Positions 27,765 through 36,941 of a DNA stretch of 43,298 bases are shown in pieces. Position 1 is the first letter of the stretch. Each line of letters starts with the position of its first letter. A model generated the notes under the pieces. That model ran no database searches, was not told where the DNA came from, and saw only the letters and a program-made list of their open reading frames with translations. The translations under genes and the position numbers were made by a program. Source of the stretch: Sphingomonadales bacterium (GTDB taxonomy: Bacteria; Pseudomonadota; Alphaproteobacteria; Sphingomonadales; Sphingomonadaceae); assembly GCA_013297725.1 (NCBI GenBank), contig JAAFIB010000017.1:1-43298 (forward strand). Reading direction: 5' to 3'.

Positions 27765-28334
27765 ATGTTCAATGACACCTCCTCGCTCGCCACCTATCTT
27801 GCCACTCGCCGGTCGGGTAAACCGCGCGAAATGATTGCGCCTGGGCCGGATGATGCAGTGCTTGATGATATCCTGCGCCTTGCCATGCGCACGCCCGATC
27901 ATGGCAAGCTGTTCCCGTGGCGCTTTGTCAAAATTTCGGATCGTCAGGCGTTTGGTGATCTGGTCAAAACTGCTTTTCTGACTGCCAATCCTGATGCGCG
28001 ACCTGCACAGGTTGAAGCGGCTGTTGCCCCTGCCCTAATGGCTCCCACGCTGATCGTGCTGCTCCACGCGCCACAGGAAAGCGTTAAAATTCCCGAATGG
28101 GAGCAGCAGTTAAGCACTGGTGCTGTGGCGATGAACCTGCTTCATGCAGCACAAGCGCACGGTTTTGTTGCCAGCTGGATTACCGGCTGGGTGGCCTATG
28201 ACGCGACCATAACCCATGCGTTATGCCAAGGTCGCGAGCGCATCGCCGGGCTGTTTTTCATCGGCAGCCCTGCGCGCCCGTTGGAAGAACGTCCGCGGCC
28301 GGAGTTCGAGGGTGTGGTCAGAACATTTCCTTAG
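27765..28334 (+). CDS. Nitroreductase-family protein
   Basis: A 189-residue FMN-dependent nitroreductase fold protein, close to the YdjA-like short form: LATRRSGKPREMIAPGP, MRTPDHGKLFPWRF, GAVAMNLLHAAQAHGFVASWITGW, and a final GLFFIGSPARPLEERPRP. It reduces nitro or quinone compounds in relatives. I used the ATG at 27765; the frame is open upstream, but MFNDTSSLATYLATRRS is family-like. Divergent from the POT operon. A pair of palindromic repeat units follows within a base of the stop. Confidence 0.88.
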   Translation: MFNDTSSLATYLATRRSGKPREMIAPGPDDAVLDDILRLAMRTPDHGKLFPWRFVKISDRQAFGDLVKTAFLTANPDARPAQVEAAVAPALMAPTLIVLLHAPQESVKIPEWEQQLSTGAVAMNLLHAAQAHGFVASWITGWVAYDATITHALCQGRERIAGLFFIGSPARPLEERPRPEFEGVVRTFP

Positions 28335-28503
28335 CCCCTCCTCTTCAGGGGAGGGGCAACGAGACTTGGCAGCTTGCTGCCTAGTCGCAGTGGGGCGGGG
28401 ATTTGCGGCCCTTGCGCAACACTAACAAGCCCCACCCCAACCCCGTGGAGCCTCTCGGATCAGTCCGGGGGGCTGATCCCTCCACGCCTGAAGGGGAGTG
28501 GCT
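28335..28503. repeat. Head-to-head pair of GC-rich palindromic repeat units
   Basis: Two inverted units, about 28335-28401 and 28429-28503, share a CTCCCCTTCAGG-type outer end and a GGGGTGGGG-type inner end. Each carries a different central hairpin: GGCAG-CTTG-CTGCC within the left unit and GATCAG...CTGATC within the right. The build (conserved outer block, variable hairpin, G-rich inner block) mirrors the DUF559 cassette repeats at 8699 and 9097, but only about 27 bases and no gene lie between these units. Confidence 0.8.
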
Positions 28504-28523
28504 TAACACAGGTTGACGCGCGC

Positions 28524-28541
28524 TACTGTATTATGGCAGTA
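28524..28541. promoter_or_regulatory. Candidate operator of the GntR regulator
   Basis: An inverted repeat TACTG-N8-CAGTA ends 7 bases before the GTG start of the GntR gene and overlaps its likely ribosome site. Its position suits autoregulation. No footprint or second copy supports it. Confidence 0.3.
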
Positions 28542-28548
28542 AGGTGGT

Positions 28549-28890
28549 GTGAAAAACGAGAGCAAACCTGTTTATCTAAAACTGCGTGATACGATCGCAG
28601 CGGCCATTCTGGATGGTGAATTTGTCGAGGGACAGATGCTGCCATCAGTGCGGGCATTTGCTGCGCAACAGGGCGCGAACCCGCTGACTGTGGCAAAGGC
28701 CTATCAACTGTTTCAGGATTCAGGGCTGGTCGAGGTCAAACGCGGCGTCGGCTTGTTTGTGGCACAGGGCGCAGTCGCTAAATTGCGCAGTACAGAACAT
28801 GACAATTTCATCAAAAACATTTGGCCAGTGGTAAAGGCGCAAATGTTGCGCGCCGGTATTGACCCTGCCGAGTTGCTGGAAAAAGCCTAA
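28549..28890 (+). CDS. GntR-family transcriptional regulator, YtrA-like short form
   Basis: A 113-residue repressor consisting of an N-terminal winged helix (PVYLKLRDTIAAAILDGEFVEGQMLPSVRAFAAQQGANPLTVAKAYQLFQDSGLVEVKRGVG) and a short dimerising helix, the YtrA arrangement without a ligand domain. The start is GTG, after AAGGTG. YtrA regulators usually sit with ABC transporter genes; none is here, so the target is open. Its 3' end overlaps that of prsT by 4 bases, convergent. A TACTG/CAGTA inverted repeat just upstream of the start may be its operator. Confidence 0.85.
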   Translation: MKNESKPVYLKLRDTIAAAILDGEFVEGQMLPSVRAFAAQQGANPLTVAKAYQLFQDSGLVEVKRGVGLFVAQGAVAKLRSTEHDNFIKNIWPVVKAQMLRAGIDPAELLEKA

Positions 28891-30854
28891 GTCTTCCCCA
28901 GCGCCTTACGCGCCACGGCGTAATCTTTCGCAATTTCTTTGTTATCTGGTGCCAGCTTGTTGGCTTTACGCAACAGGTTGTATGCGCCTTTTTTATCCTT
29001 ACCCGACGCAAGCAATATCTTTCCGTAAACCTGCGTTGTCATAACGTTGGCGGGGTGGACGCGATAGGCAAGCTTTGCTTCGCGCACCGCATCGTCCCAT
29101 TTCTTTGCGCCCGCATAGGCACGGGCAATGTTGGCATTCAATATCGCATCATTATATCCAAGGCGAACACGCGCGCGCTGTAACCAGTTGATCGCGTCCG
29201 CCCACTGCCCGCGATCCAGTAAGTCAAAAGCCCAAAGCCGCTGTCCGGCCAGACTATCGGGGTTAAAGTTCAAAAATTCGCTGATCGTTTTACTAGCAGC
29301 GGCGTTGTTGCCCTTTGCACGATAGGCAGCGACAAGACGCAGCATCGTCGGGCTGGCAAAGGCGATTTTGCGTGCGCGTTCATAGGCCGCAATGGCGCCA
29401 TCAACGTTCCCTGCAGCCATCTCTACATCACCAGAAACCAGCTGTGCCGCAAAAACGCCGGCATTCCCCTCAAGCAAGCGATTGGCTTGAGTGCGCGCGG
29501 CGCTCGTATCGCCATTGGCGAGCAGCAGCCGTACATAAGGGATCACCGCATCGGCATTACGCGGATAACGCTGCGCCTCTGATGCTGCACCGGCAAGCGA
29601 TTGCCGAACAGCCAGCGGCTTTGACACAGCTATGCTGGGATAGATGGCGCGATCAAGCCGTCCCGCCGCCGGTTTGCGTTCATCCAGTGCCTCCAGAATA
29701 CGCGCACCCAGCATGATTGTGTAGCTATCCGTATCGGGGCGATCGACAATCGGTGCGATTACATCCCATGCATCTTGATGCTCACCCGATTTGTGCATTG
29801 CGCGCGCCAATAACGTCCGCAGCTTGTTATTCGAAGGCTGCATCTCGACCAGTTTTTCAAAATGATCGACCGCGATGTTCCAGTTCCCGGATTCATATTC
29901 GATAATCGCGGAGAGCAATAACGGCCCTGGCAGATCGCCGAAATCTCGACCCAGTCGCGGGATCAGGCGGCGTGCCAGATCATAATTGCCGGCACGTGCC
30001 GCAATCACAGCCTGCATATAAAAAGCACGGGCGTTGTTGCTATCAAGCGAGATAATCTTGCGCGCCTGTGCCAGCATATCGGCATAGCGCCCCGCCTCGC
30101 CCAACGTTGCGCCATATTCCTCCAGCACGGGCACATCATTCGGGCTGACCTGCAGCGCGCGTTCAAACCAAGGCAACGCAGCCACCACACCAAATTGTGA
30201 CCGTACCAACCGTCCGCGTAATTCCAGCGCACGCAGATTATTGGGATCCAGTTTCAGCGCATAGTCCGCTGCATCAATCGCTCCGCCCTGATTGGCAATG
30301 ACCAGACGGAAACGGGCAATTTCGGTCCACAGCTTGCTGTCATTGGGTGTCAGTTTTAGGGCGCGGTTAAACGCCTGTTCCGCCGCAATCGTATCGCCCA
30401 TATCGATATAGACACGGCCCAAGATGCGATCTGCATAGGGCCGGTTTTTGACGGGCATAGTCTTGCTGGATAGCAGGTCGCGTGCATGTTCAAGGTCGCC
30501 CAGCAACCAATGGGCATGGCCAAGCAGATGCGCAGTTTCATCCTCGGGAACACCAAGCGATGTCGCCTTATCAAGCGCCGCCCGGGCAGCAACTGCATCG
30601 AACAGTTCCAACGCCACCTCGGCTTGCGCAACAAACGCTTGCCCCCAGCGGCTATCCTGCGCCGTTGCATTCATCAATTCTACGCGGGCAGACCGATAAT
30701 CGAGCGAGGCACGAAATGCCATTGCGCGGTCATACGCAGCCTTTGCATCACTATCGGGTTTGTATGCCGATGACGCAGTCGCCATGCTCGCCAGCACAGC
30801 TGCGTATAATAGCCGTTTTAGACTAGAGGATAATTTGCCCCGGGCTGCGACCAT
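28887..30854 (-). CDS. prsT: PrsT-like TPR-repeat protein of the PEP-CTERM/XrtA system
   Basis: A 655-residue exported TPR solenoid. After a signal-like start (SLKRLLYAAVLASMATASSA) come many 34-residue tetratricopeptide repeats, for example GRVYIDMGDTIAAEQAFNRALKLTPND and LRALELRGRLVRSQFGVVAALPWFERAL. It is downstream of prsK and prsR in the order known for PEP-CTERM/exosortase regulons, which supports the name. The family name includes lipoprotein, but I see no lipobox Cys in this N-terminus. The start overlaps the prsR stop by one base (TGATG). It likely acts in the periplasm in exopolysaccharide assembly; that is by family. Confidence 0.85.
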   Translation of the reverse strand: MVAARGKLSSSLKRLLYAAVLASMATASSAYKPDSDAKAAYDRAMAFRASLDYRSARVELMNATAQDSRWGQAFVAQAEVALELFDAVAARAALDKATSLGVPEDETAHLLGHAHWLLGDLEHARDLLSSKTMPVKNRPYADRILGRVYIDMGDTIAAEQAFNRALKLTPNDSKLWTEIARFRLVIANQGGAIDAADYALKLDPNNLRALELRGRLVRSQFGVVAALPWFERALQVSPNDVPVLEEYGATLGEAGRYADMLAQARKIISLDSNNARAFYMQAVIAARAGNYDLARRLIPRLGRDFGDLPGPLLLSAIIEYESGNWNIAVDHFEKLVEMQPSNNKLRTLLARAMHKSGEHQDAWDVIAPIVDRPDTDSYTIMLGARILEALDERKPAAGRLDRAIYPSIAVSKPLAVRQSLAGAASEAQRYPRNADAVIPYVRLLLANGDTSAARTQANRLLEGNAGVFAAQLVSGDVEMAAGNVDGAIAAYERARKIAFASPTMLRLVAAYRAKGNNAAASKTISEFLNFNPDSLAGQRLWAFDLLDRGQWADAINWLQRARVRLGYNDAILNANIARAYAGAKKWDDAVREAKLAYRVHPANVMTTQVYGKILLASGKDKKGAYNLLRKANKLAPDNKEIAKDYAVARKALGKT

Positions 30855-32215
30855 CAGACATGCATTTCATATTGTTTCAGCAAGTCATAAAGCGTCGGGC
30901 GGCTGATGCCGAGAAGTTTTGCAGCGTTGGATATATTTCCCTCTGTCCGCGCAATGGCCCGACCAATGGCTTTACGGTCGGCAACTTCACGCGCTGCTTT
31001 CAGGTTCAGCAACCGGTCTTCATCATCGGGCGTATCGAATTGCAAATCGTCCACAGTGATAAACTTCGTGTCCGCCATAATCACTGCGCGTTTGACCCGG
31101 TTTTCCAGTTCGCGGACATTGCCCGGCCAGCCCCATTGATCAATGGCGGTGAGTGCCGCCGAGGCAAAGCCTTTGATCGACGGGTTCATTTCGCGGGCAA
31201 AACGCGCGAGGAAATGCTTGGCCAGCAAAACTGCATCTCCGCTGCGTTCAGACAGTTTCGGAATGCCAATCGTCACCTCGGCAAGCCGGTAATACAGGTC
31301 TTCGCGGAATGTTTGATCCGAAATCATCTGGTTCAAATTCTGATGCGTTGCGGCAACGATGCGGACGTCGACGGGGATTGTTTTGCGGCCCCCGATGCGC
31401 TCGATCACGCGTTCCTGCAAAAAGCGCAACAGTTTTACCTGCAACGGCATGGGGATATCGCCGACCTCATCGAGGAACAATGTGCCGCCATGCGCTAGTT
31501 CAATCTTACCCTCGGTGGTTTTGATCGCGCCTGTAAACGCACCTTTTTCATGGCCGAACAGTTCGGATTCCAACAGGTTTTCGGGGATCGCACCGCAGTT
31601 GATGGCAACAAACGGCTTTGATTTACGCGCGCTGGCATCGTGCAGACCCCGAGCCAACAGCTCCTTGCCTGTGCCGCTCGCACCCAACAGCATCACTGAC
31701 ACGTTGGTGTTGGCAACGCGCTCAACAGTGCGTGCGGCTTTCAACATCTCCGGCGAAGCAGTCACTAAGCTGCCGAACAGCACCTCGCCATTGCTATCGG
31801 GCTGTTGCAGCTTCTGATTGGCCATTTCCAGATCGCGAACATGAAAGGCACGTTTGACGATCAGGTGCAGCTCGTCAATGTCGACCGGCTTTTGGTAAAA
31901 ATCCCACGCACCAGCGGAAATCGCATGCAACGCGCTTTCCTTGGCATTGTGGCCCGACGCAACGATGATTTTGGTATCAGGCTTCAACTGCAGCATTTCA
32001 TCCAGCGTCGCAAAACCCTCGGTCGTGCCATCGGGATCAGGCGGCAGGCCGAGATCAAGCGTGACCACATCAGGCTCCTCCAGACGCATCAACGCAATCG
32101 CCTCGGCGCGGTTTGATGCGCAGAAAACTTCAAAGTCTTCGTACGACCATTTCAATTGTCGCTGTAGCCCCTGATCATCTTCGACGATCAACAATTTCCG
32201 TTTTGCTTCACTCAT
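30854..32215 (-). CDS. prsR: PEP-CTERM-system response regulator PrsR (sigma-54 activator)
   Basis: A 453-residue NtrC-type regulator. Receiver domain: LLIVEDDQGLQRQL, phospho-acceptor Asp54 in VVTLDLGLPPD. AAA+ domain: Walker A GASGTGKELLARG, an intact GAFTGA loop (LFGHEKGAFTGA) and Walker B LFLDEVGD. C-terminal Fis helix-turn-helix: ISNAAKLLGISRPTLYDLL. With the kinase PrsK it is known from exosortase/PEP-CTERM regulons, where it activates sigma-54 promoters. The ATG at 32215 starts one base after the prsK stop. Confidence 0.92.
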   Translation of the reverse strand: MSEAKRKLLIVEDDQGLQRQLKWSYEDFEVFCASNRAEAIALMRLEEPDVVTLDLGLPPDPDGTTEGFATLDEMLQLKPDTKIIVASGHNAKESALHAISAGAWDFYQKPVDIDELHLIVKRAFHVRDLEMANQKLQQPDSNGEVLFGSLVTASPEMLKAARTVERVANTNVSVMLLGASGTGKELLARGLHDASARKSKPFVAINCGAIPENLLESELFGHEKGAFTGAIKTTEGKIELAHGGTLFLDEVGDIPMPLQVKLLRFLQERVIERIGGRKTIPVDVRIVAATHQNLNQMISDQTFREDLYYRLAEVTIGIPKLSERSGDAVLLAKHFLARFAREMNPSIKGFASAALTAIDQWGWPGNVRELENRVKRAVIMADTKFITVDDLQFDTPDDEDRLLNLKAAREVADRKAIGRAIARTEGNISNAAKLLGISRPTLYDLLKQYEMHV

Positions 32216-32216
32216 A

Positions 32217-34331
32217 TCAGGCCGCCCTATCCAATGCATTGCCGGTTTGGCCGGTGTGTTCTGTGATGTCGTCAGGTGTTGCAGCGGGCAGCAGAACTGT
32301 CATCCGTGTGCCCCGACCGACGCGGCTATCGACGCGCAGATTGCCGCCGATGGATTGGGCCAGCGCGCGTGCTTCATAGGCACCAATGCCAAACCCGCCC
32401 TCTTTGGTGGATTCAAACGGTTTGAACAGTTGATTGGCAACGAATGCCTCGGTCATGCCGCTGCCATTGTCTGATACACGGATGGCGATTTCGTTACCCT
32501 GCCGGCTAACGCTGATGCGTACGGGCGATCCGTCCGATGTCGCCTCAATCGCATTTTGCACCAGATGGTTCAGGATTGTTTCGATCCGTGCGGCATCGGC
32601 CTTTGCGTACATATCGGGCACCAGCTCGGTTTCAATCGGATAAATAAGGCGCTTGCCATGAACCACGGAAAGCACAGCCTTTTCAATATCTAACGGCTCG
32701 ATCTGCGCGTTGCGCGTTTGGCTATGCTGCGACAGACGCTTCAACAGATCGTTCATCTTGTCGACTGACGATTTCAGCGTTTCGACCATGTCCGCCTGAA
32801 ATTCAGGATTGGATGCATGCTTTTCGGCATTGCGCGCAAGGATCGACAACTGGCTAACCAGATTTTTGATGTCGTGCATTACAAAGGCGAAACGGCGATT
32901 GAACTGTTCAAACTGGCGGTTTTCAGTCAACGCCTGCTGGCTGCTCGCCTCTGCCAGATAGCTGGCCAGTTGCCGCCCGACGACGCGCACCATATCAAGA
33001 TCTTCCCAGTCCAGATCGCGTGCTATTGGCGGACGCGCCAAAACGGCGATGCCTGTCAAGCGGCCAAAATGCACCAATGGCACCACGGCCCAGGCGCGGC
33101 CTTCATCATATAACCATTGCGGAACCGCGCGCGGATCGCAGCGTTCATCGGTCCCTGCCCGCACCGCATCCATCAACAGAATGTGGCCTGAACCTTCAAA
33201 AAACGGCACAGTGTGCGAATTACCGGCAAAGGTTGGCACATTAGCGGTGGGCCAATTCCAGCGCGCCTGCACTACTAACCGGTCCTCTTCATCACGCGTC
33301 AACAACAGCCCGGCGGGGCTTTCAAAAATATCGGCGAGCGATTTGATCACGCGTTCGTGAAATGGCGCTGCATCAACGGTTGGAAAACCGATCGTATCGG
33401 CAAAGCGCATCCATTCTGAACGGTAATCATAGCGGTGCTGAAAAAAATTCTTGGCGATTACGACCTTTAGCCACGCACGGAATTTTCCCGATGGCAGATA
33501 CATTAACGCGATAATCGACATACAGAACACCAGCGTGATCTGCGCCAACCGGACATTTGCGCCGCCAACCAATTGCAGCGCAGTCGTCAACATCACCATG
33601 CCAACCAGATAGCCGCCAATGGCAATCAACGACACAGAGCGGAACGTGACCGACCGCGACAGTTTTAGCCGCCAATTGCTGTTACGCCGCGATGCCAACA
33701 CAAACACCGGTGCAAGCAATGCCATCCCCGGCCCGCGTGTCGCGATCAGTTCCAGAGCGCGCGTCTCGCTGAGATAAGCGATGGTGTAGAGATTGAGGTC
33801 ATACATCCACATCGCCGCCAGCGCCGCCATCGGCAGGCTAACGCCCCAGCGCGCCTCCGGAGCTGCGCCTGTATAAAGGTTGTGGACTAGAACAACTGCG
33901 CCAATGGCAAAGATCATACGCAGCAGCTGCGAGGATTGTTCGACGGCGGCGGCACTGCCGGAGTTTTCGCTAGCATAAAGGATCGCAAAATCGATCAGCG
34001 GCTGCAGCAACAACACCAGCACCAGTGCGCCATACATCATCGTTATCGTACGCGGCTGTTCCAGCGTTTCTACACTGCGGTGCAATGCGTACAAAAATCC
34101 CAGCCAAACCAAATTGCGTGCAGTTTCCGCAAGCAGCGCCGGAAAGGTAACTGGCCCGACCATAAAGATGGTCATTCCCCAAACAGCTGTTGTTGCAAGC
34201 GCCGCGATCAGCATCATGCGCTGCCGGTTGCCTAGGCCATATTGCTGAAACAACCAAATGGCGAGCACAGCATAGAGAAAACCGACCGCGCCATGGCTCC
34301 AAAAACCGATATCTGCCAGAGAACCTGTCAT
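32217..34331 (-). CDS. prsK: PEP-CTERM-system histidine kinase PrsK
   Basis: A 704-residue membrane sensor kinase. The first ~300 residues contain many hydrophobic helices (7TM-like MASE-type sensor), followed by a GAF-type domain (about 330-470, TVDAAPFHERVIKSLADIFE onward). The His box is FVMHDIKNLVSQLSILARN, His about 484. The ATPase domain has LNHLVQNAIEATSDGS, RVSDNGSGM and GFGIGAYEARALAQSIGG. The partner is PrsR directly downstream, and the upstream gene is the sugar transferase, one base away. Assignment follows from sequence pattern and gene order. Confidence 0.92.
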   Translation of the reverse strand: MTGSLADIGFWSHGAVGFLYAVLAIWLFQQYGLGNRQRMMLIAALATTAVWGMTIFMVGPVTFPALLAETARNLVWLGFLYALHRSVETLEQPRTITMMYGALVLVLLLQPLIDFAILYASENSGSAAAVEQSSQLLRMIFAIGAVVLVHNLYTGAAPEARWGVSLPMAALAAMWMYDLNLYTIAYLSETRALELIATRGPGMALLAPVFVLASRRNSNWRLKLSRSVTFRSVSLIAIGGYLVGMVMLTTALQLVGGANVRLAQITLVFCMSIIALMYLPSGKFRAWLKVVIAKNFFQHRYDYRSEWMRFADTIGFPTVDAAPFHERVIKSLADIFESPAGLLLTRDEEDRLVVQARWNWPTANVPTFAGNSHTVPFFEGSGHILLMDAVRAGTDERCDPRAVPQWLYDEGRAWAVVPLVHFGRLTGIAVLARPPIARDLDWEDLDMVRVVGRQLASYLAEASSQQALTENRQFEQFNRRFAFVMHDIKNLVSQLSILARNAEKHASNPEFQADMVETLKSSVDKMNDLLKRLSQHSQTRNAQIEPLDIEKAVLSVVHGKRLIYPIETELVPDMYAKADAARIETILNHLVQNAIEATSDGSPVRISVSRQGNEIAIRVSDNGSGMTEAFVANQLFKPFESTKEGGFGIGAYEARALAQSIGGNLRVDSRVGRGTRMTVLLPAATPDDITEHTGQTGNALDRAA

Positions 34332-34332
34332 T

Positions 34333-35721
34333 CTATCGCGCCCCGTCTGGCCATAGGATTACGCGAAATGTTTGCATCAGGATCAGGATATCCAAAAACG
34401 GCGTATAGTTTTTGGCGTAATACAGGTCATATTCCAGTTTATGCCGGGCATCATCAATCGACGCGCCATAGGGATAATTGATCTGTGCCCAGCCTGTAAT
34501 GCCCGGCTTCACCATGTGACGTTCCGCATAATAGGGCATTTTGGTTTCAAGGTCGGCAACGAATTCTGGCCGCTCTGGACGCGGACCGACAAAGCTCATC
34601 TGCCCTTTCAACACGCACCATGTTTGCGGCAATTCGTCGATGCGAACCAACCGGATGAATTTGCCGATACGAGTTACGCGAGGATCATTTTTGGATGCCC
34701 AAACGGCTTTACCCTCTGCCTCTGCATCGGATCGCATTGAACGCAGTTTATAGACGTCAAAGGCCTGTCCATATAACCCGACGCGTTGCTGCCGGTAAAA
34801 GGCTGGGCCTCTGCTTTCCAGTTTCACCAGAATGGCAAAAAGTAAAATCAACGGCATAGTGAGAACCAGCAAAAGCGCGCTGGCAACAATATCGAACAGC
34901 CGCTTTGCAATACCCGAAAGCCGACGTCCCGAGGAAAAACCATCAGAGAAAATCAGCCAGCTGGGGTTGACGCTATCCAGATCGACGCGCCCGGTTTCAC
35001 GCTCCAAAAAGCTGGAAATCTCGTTAACATGCACACCCGTTGTTTTGATGCGTAGCAAATCTTGCAGCGGCAAAGCATTGCGACGTTCTTCAAGGGCGAG
35101 CACGACTTCGCTGGTCGCCAGCTTTTCGACATAGTCGGCCAAATTATAGATTGCATCGCGATCAATCGCCTCTGGGATCACCCGTTTGGATTGGTCGTGC
35201 GAGATGTAGCCCACAACAACAAATCCTGATCCTGGCTTTGCCTCTAAATCCTTGATACGCTGCGCGCGTTTGCCGGCACCGAGCACCAGCAAGCGCCGCT
35301 TAAATGCTGTGCCGCCGACAAGGCTGCCGAGCACCGCACGCGCCATCGCCAAATATACAAACGCCAGCCCCATCGCGTATAACGAGTTTGATCGCCACAG
35401 AGTCATTCCCGGCAAAGCAAACGCCATAATCGCCATGAAGATAACGCCCAACGAAATCGCCACTAGTAACCGCGCAATTGCAAAGCGCAGGGATTGCAAA
35501 GAGTCCTGACTATATACGCCGACCGCCATCGCCGCGAGCTGGACAGCCGAGGCAAAGGTGATAAGCGGCCAGATGCGATTGCCAATATAGTCGATAGCCA
35601 TGCCGATCTGATTAGCACGGATCACCCAAGCGGTTTCTGCGGCTGCTAGCAGCAGGCAAAAATCCACCAGCGCCAGAAATAGCACCGCATAGGGTACGTA
35701 ATGCTTAAAAAGCCGGATCAT
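34333..35721 (-). CDS. TIGR03013-type sugar transferase (undecaprenyl-phosphate glycosylphosphotransferase) of the XrtA system
   Basis: A 462-residue membrane enzyme that starts exopolysaccharide repeat assembly by moving a sugar-phosphate to a lipid carrier. N-terminal hydrophobic helices (1-~120) precede a CoA-binding-like domain (LVLGAGKRAQRIKDLEAK). Then follows the bacterial sugar transferase domain: AKRLFDIVASALLLVLTMPL, RGPAFYRQQRVGLYGQAFDVYKLRSM, RIDELPQTWCVLKGQMSFVGPRPERPEF, KPGITGWAQINYPYG. It heads the operon with prsK-prsR-prsT and faces a mannose-1-phosphate guanylyltransferase across 169 bases. Confidence 0.9.
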   Translation of the reverse strand: MIRLFKHYVPYAVLFLALVDFCLLLAAAETAWVIRANQIGMAIDYIGNRIWPLITFASAVQLAAMAVGVYSQDSLQSLRFAIARLLVAISLGVIFMAIMAFALPGMTLWRSNSLYAMGLAFVYLAMARAVLGSLVGGTAFKRRLLVLGAGKRAQRIKDLEAKPGSGFVVVGYISHDQSKRVIPEAIDRDAIYNLADYVEKLATSEVVLALEERRNALPLQDLLRIKTTGVHVNEISSFLERETGRVDLDSVNPSWLIFSDGFSSGRRLSGIAKRLFDIVASALLLVLTMPLILLFAILVKLESRGPAFYRQQRVGLYGQAFDVYKLRSMRSDAEAEGKAVWASKNDPRVTRIGKFIRLVRIDELPQTWCVLKGQMSFVGPRPERPEFVADLETKMPYYAERHMVKPGITGWAQINYPYGASIDDARHKLEYDLYYAKNYTPFLDILILMQTFRVILWPDGAR

Positions 35722-35890
35722 AACGTTGTTCTACGCGCCAAAGGTAAAGTGTCGATTAATTTTACACTCACAGAACAGATGCCTGATTCTTTACACATAA
35801 TTGGCAAAGTCAGGTGTAAGGAAACCCTGCGCTGACCTTGCTGCATATCCATCTATGCAATACAGGCGCGAGACATAGGGAGGTTCAAAC
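35722..35890. promoter_or_regulatory. Divergent promoter region between the sugar transferase and the guanylyltransferase
   Basis: A 169-base AT-rich gap feeding two divergent polysaccharide genes. TTTACAC occurs at 35761-35767 and again at about 35791 (CTTTACACATAA), and GTAAA/TTTAC form an inverted pair at 35744-35765. GGGAGG lies a few bases before the rightward ATG. I see no clear sigma-54 -24/-12 element. Confidence 0.4.
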
Positions 35891-36913
35891 ATGGCAATTG
35901 TTCCGGTGATATTATCTGGCGGCGGCGGAACAAGGCTGTGGCCATTATCGACGCCGGAGAAGCCAAAACAGTTTCTGGCACTGACCGATGACCGCACCAT
36001 GTTCCAGCTTACACTGGACCGTGTTAGTAACGCTGAACAGTACGCCGCGCCTATCATTGTCGCCAATTCCGCGCATGCCGGTTTGATCGAAAACCAATGC
36101 GCTGACGAAAATGCCATCATCCTATTGGAGCCCTGCGCACGCAACACAGCACCAGCTATTGCATTGGCGGCACTCTCTGCAAGTGATCCTAAAGCCATAT
36201 TGCTGGTGATGCCTAGCGACCACGTGATCAACAATGTTGCTGCATTTCATGCCGCCACCCAGGCCGCACTCCCGCTGGTCGAGGCGGGCTGGTTGGTCAC
36301 TTACGGCATTACCCCGACCGGCCCCGAGACAGGCTATGGCTATATCCAGATGGGCGATGCTTTGTCTGGCGGACTTCAATCCGTCGCACGCTTTGTAGAA
36401 AAGCCTGATCTTGCGCGTGCCACCGCGATGCTGGCAGAGGGCAATCATAGCTGGAACGGGGGCATATTCCTGTTCCGAGCGGATGTTTATCTGGGCGCCT
36501 TATCTGTCCACGCTCCAGACATGTTAGCAGCGGCGCACAAGGCAATGGCAGCGGCAACACACAGCGGCAATCGCATTACGCCAGACGCGCAAGCCTTTGC
36601 CGAATGTCCATCTGACAGCATTGATTATGCAATTATGGAAAAGGCGGAACGCGTTGCGGTGGTCCCCGTTGCAATGGGATGGTCTGACGTCGGCAGCTGG
36701 GATGCGCTGTATGAACTTAACGCCAAAGACGATACAGGAAACGCCATTACCGGCGCTGCGCGGATCGAGGGTGCATCGGGCAATCTGATCCACACCGATG
36801 GCATCCGTGTTTCTATCCAGGGTGTCGATGACCTGATCGTTGTGGCCAATGGCAAAGAGGTTTTGATCATCCCGCGCGGCCAATCGCAAGACGTCAAGAA
36901 ATTCAGTAGCTAA
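35891..36913 (+). CDS. Mannose-1-phosphate guanylyltransferase
   Basis: A 340-residue nucleotidyltransferase making GDP-mannose. The N-terminal activator loop ILSGGGGTRLWPLSTPEKPKQFLAL, the MPSDHVINN segment, the sugar-binding ETGYGYIQMG and FVEKPD, and the WNGGIFLFRADVYL block all match ManC/CpsB. The C-terminus is a short beta-helix (LIHTDGIRVSIQGVDDLIVVANGKEVLII); the ~130-residue phosphomannose isomerase cupin of the bifunctional forms is absent. A strong GGGAGG site precedes it. It stands opposite the sugar transferase, fitting a role in the same exopolysaccharide pathway. Confidence 0.9.
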   Translation: MAIVPVILSGGGGTRLWPLSTPEKPKQFLALTDDRTMFQLTLDRVSNAEQYAAPIIVANSAHAGLIENQCADENAIILLEPCARNTAPAIALAALSASDPKAILLVMPSDHVINNVAAFHAATQAALPLVEAGWLVTYGITPTGPETGYGYIQMGDALSGGLQSVARFVEKPDLARATAMLAEGNHSWNGGIFLFRADVYLGALSVHAPDMLAAAHKAMAAATHSGNRITPDAQAFAECPSDSIDYAIMEKAERVAVVPVAMGWSDVGSWDALYELNAKDDTGNAITGAARIEGASGNLIHTDGIRVSIQGVDDLIVVANGKEVLIIPRGQSQDVKKFSS

Positions 36914-36941
36914 GCCCAAAGGTCCGCGCTACGTTCGCGCA

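Noticed and set aside
28335-28503. CRISPR array
   Set aside because: Only two inverted, not direct, units; no regular spacers and no cas genes anywhere in the window.
35722-35890. Sigma-54 promoter controlled by PrsR
   Set aside because: A TTGGCA is present at 35800 but no GC/TTGC element follows at the right spacing on either strand.
35791-36234. 147-codon ORF on the minus strand opposite the guanylyltransferase
   Set aside because: No family resemblance and fully antisense to a clear enzyme gene; a shadow of its codon bias.
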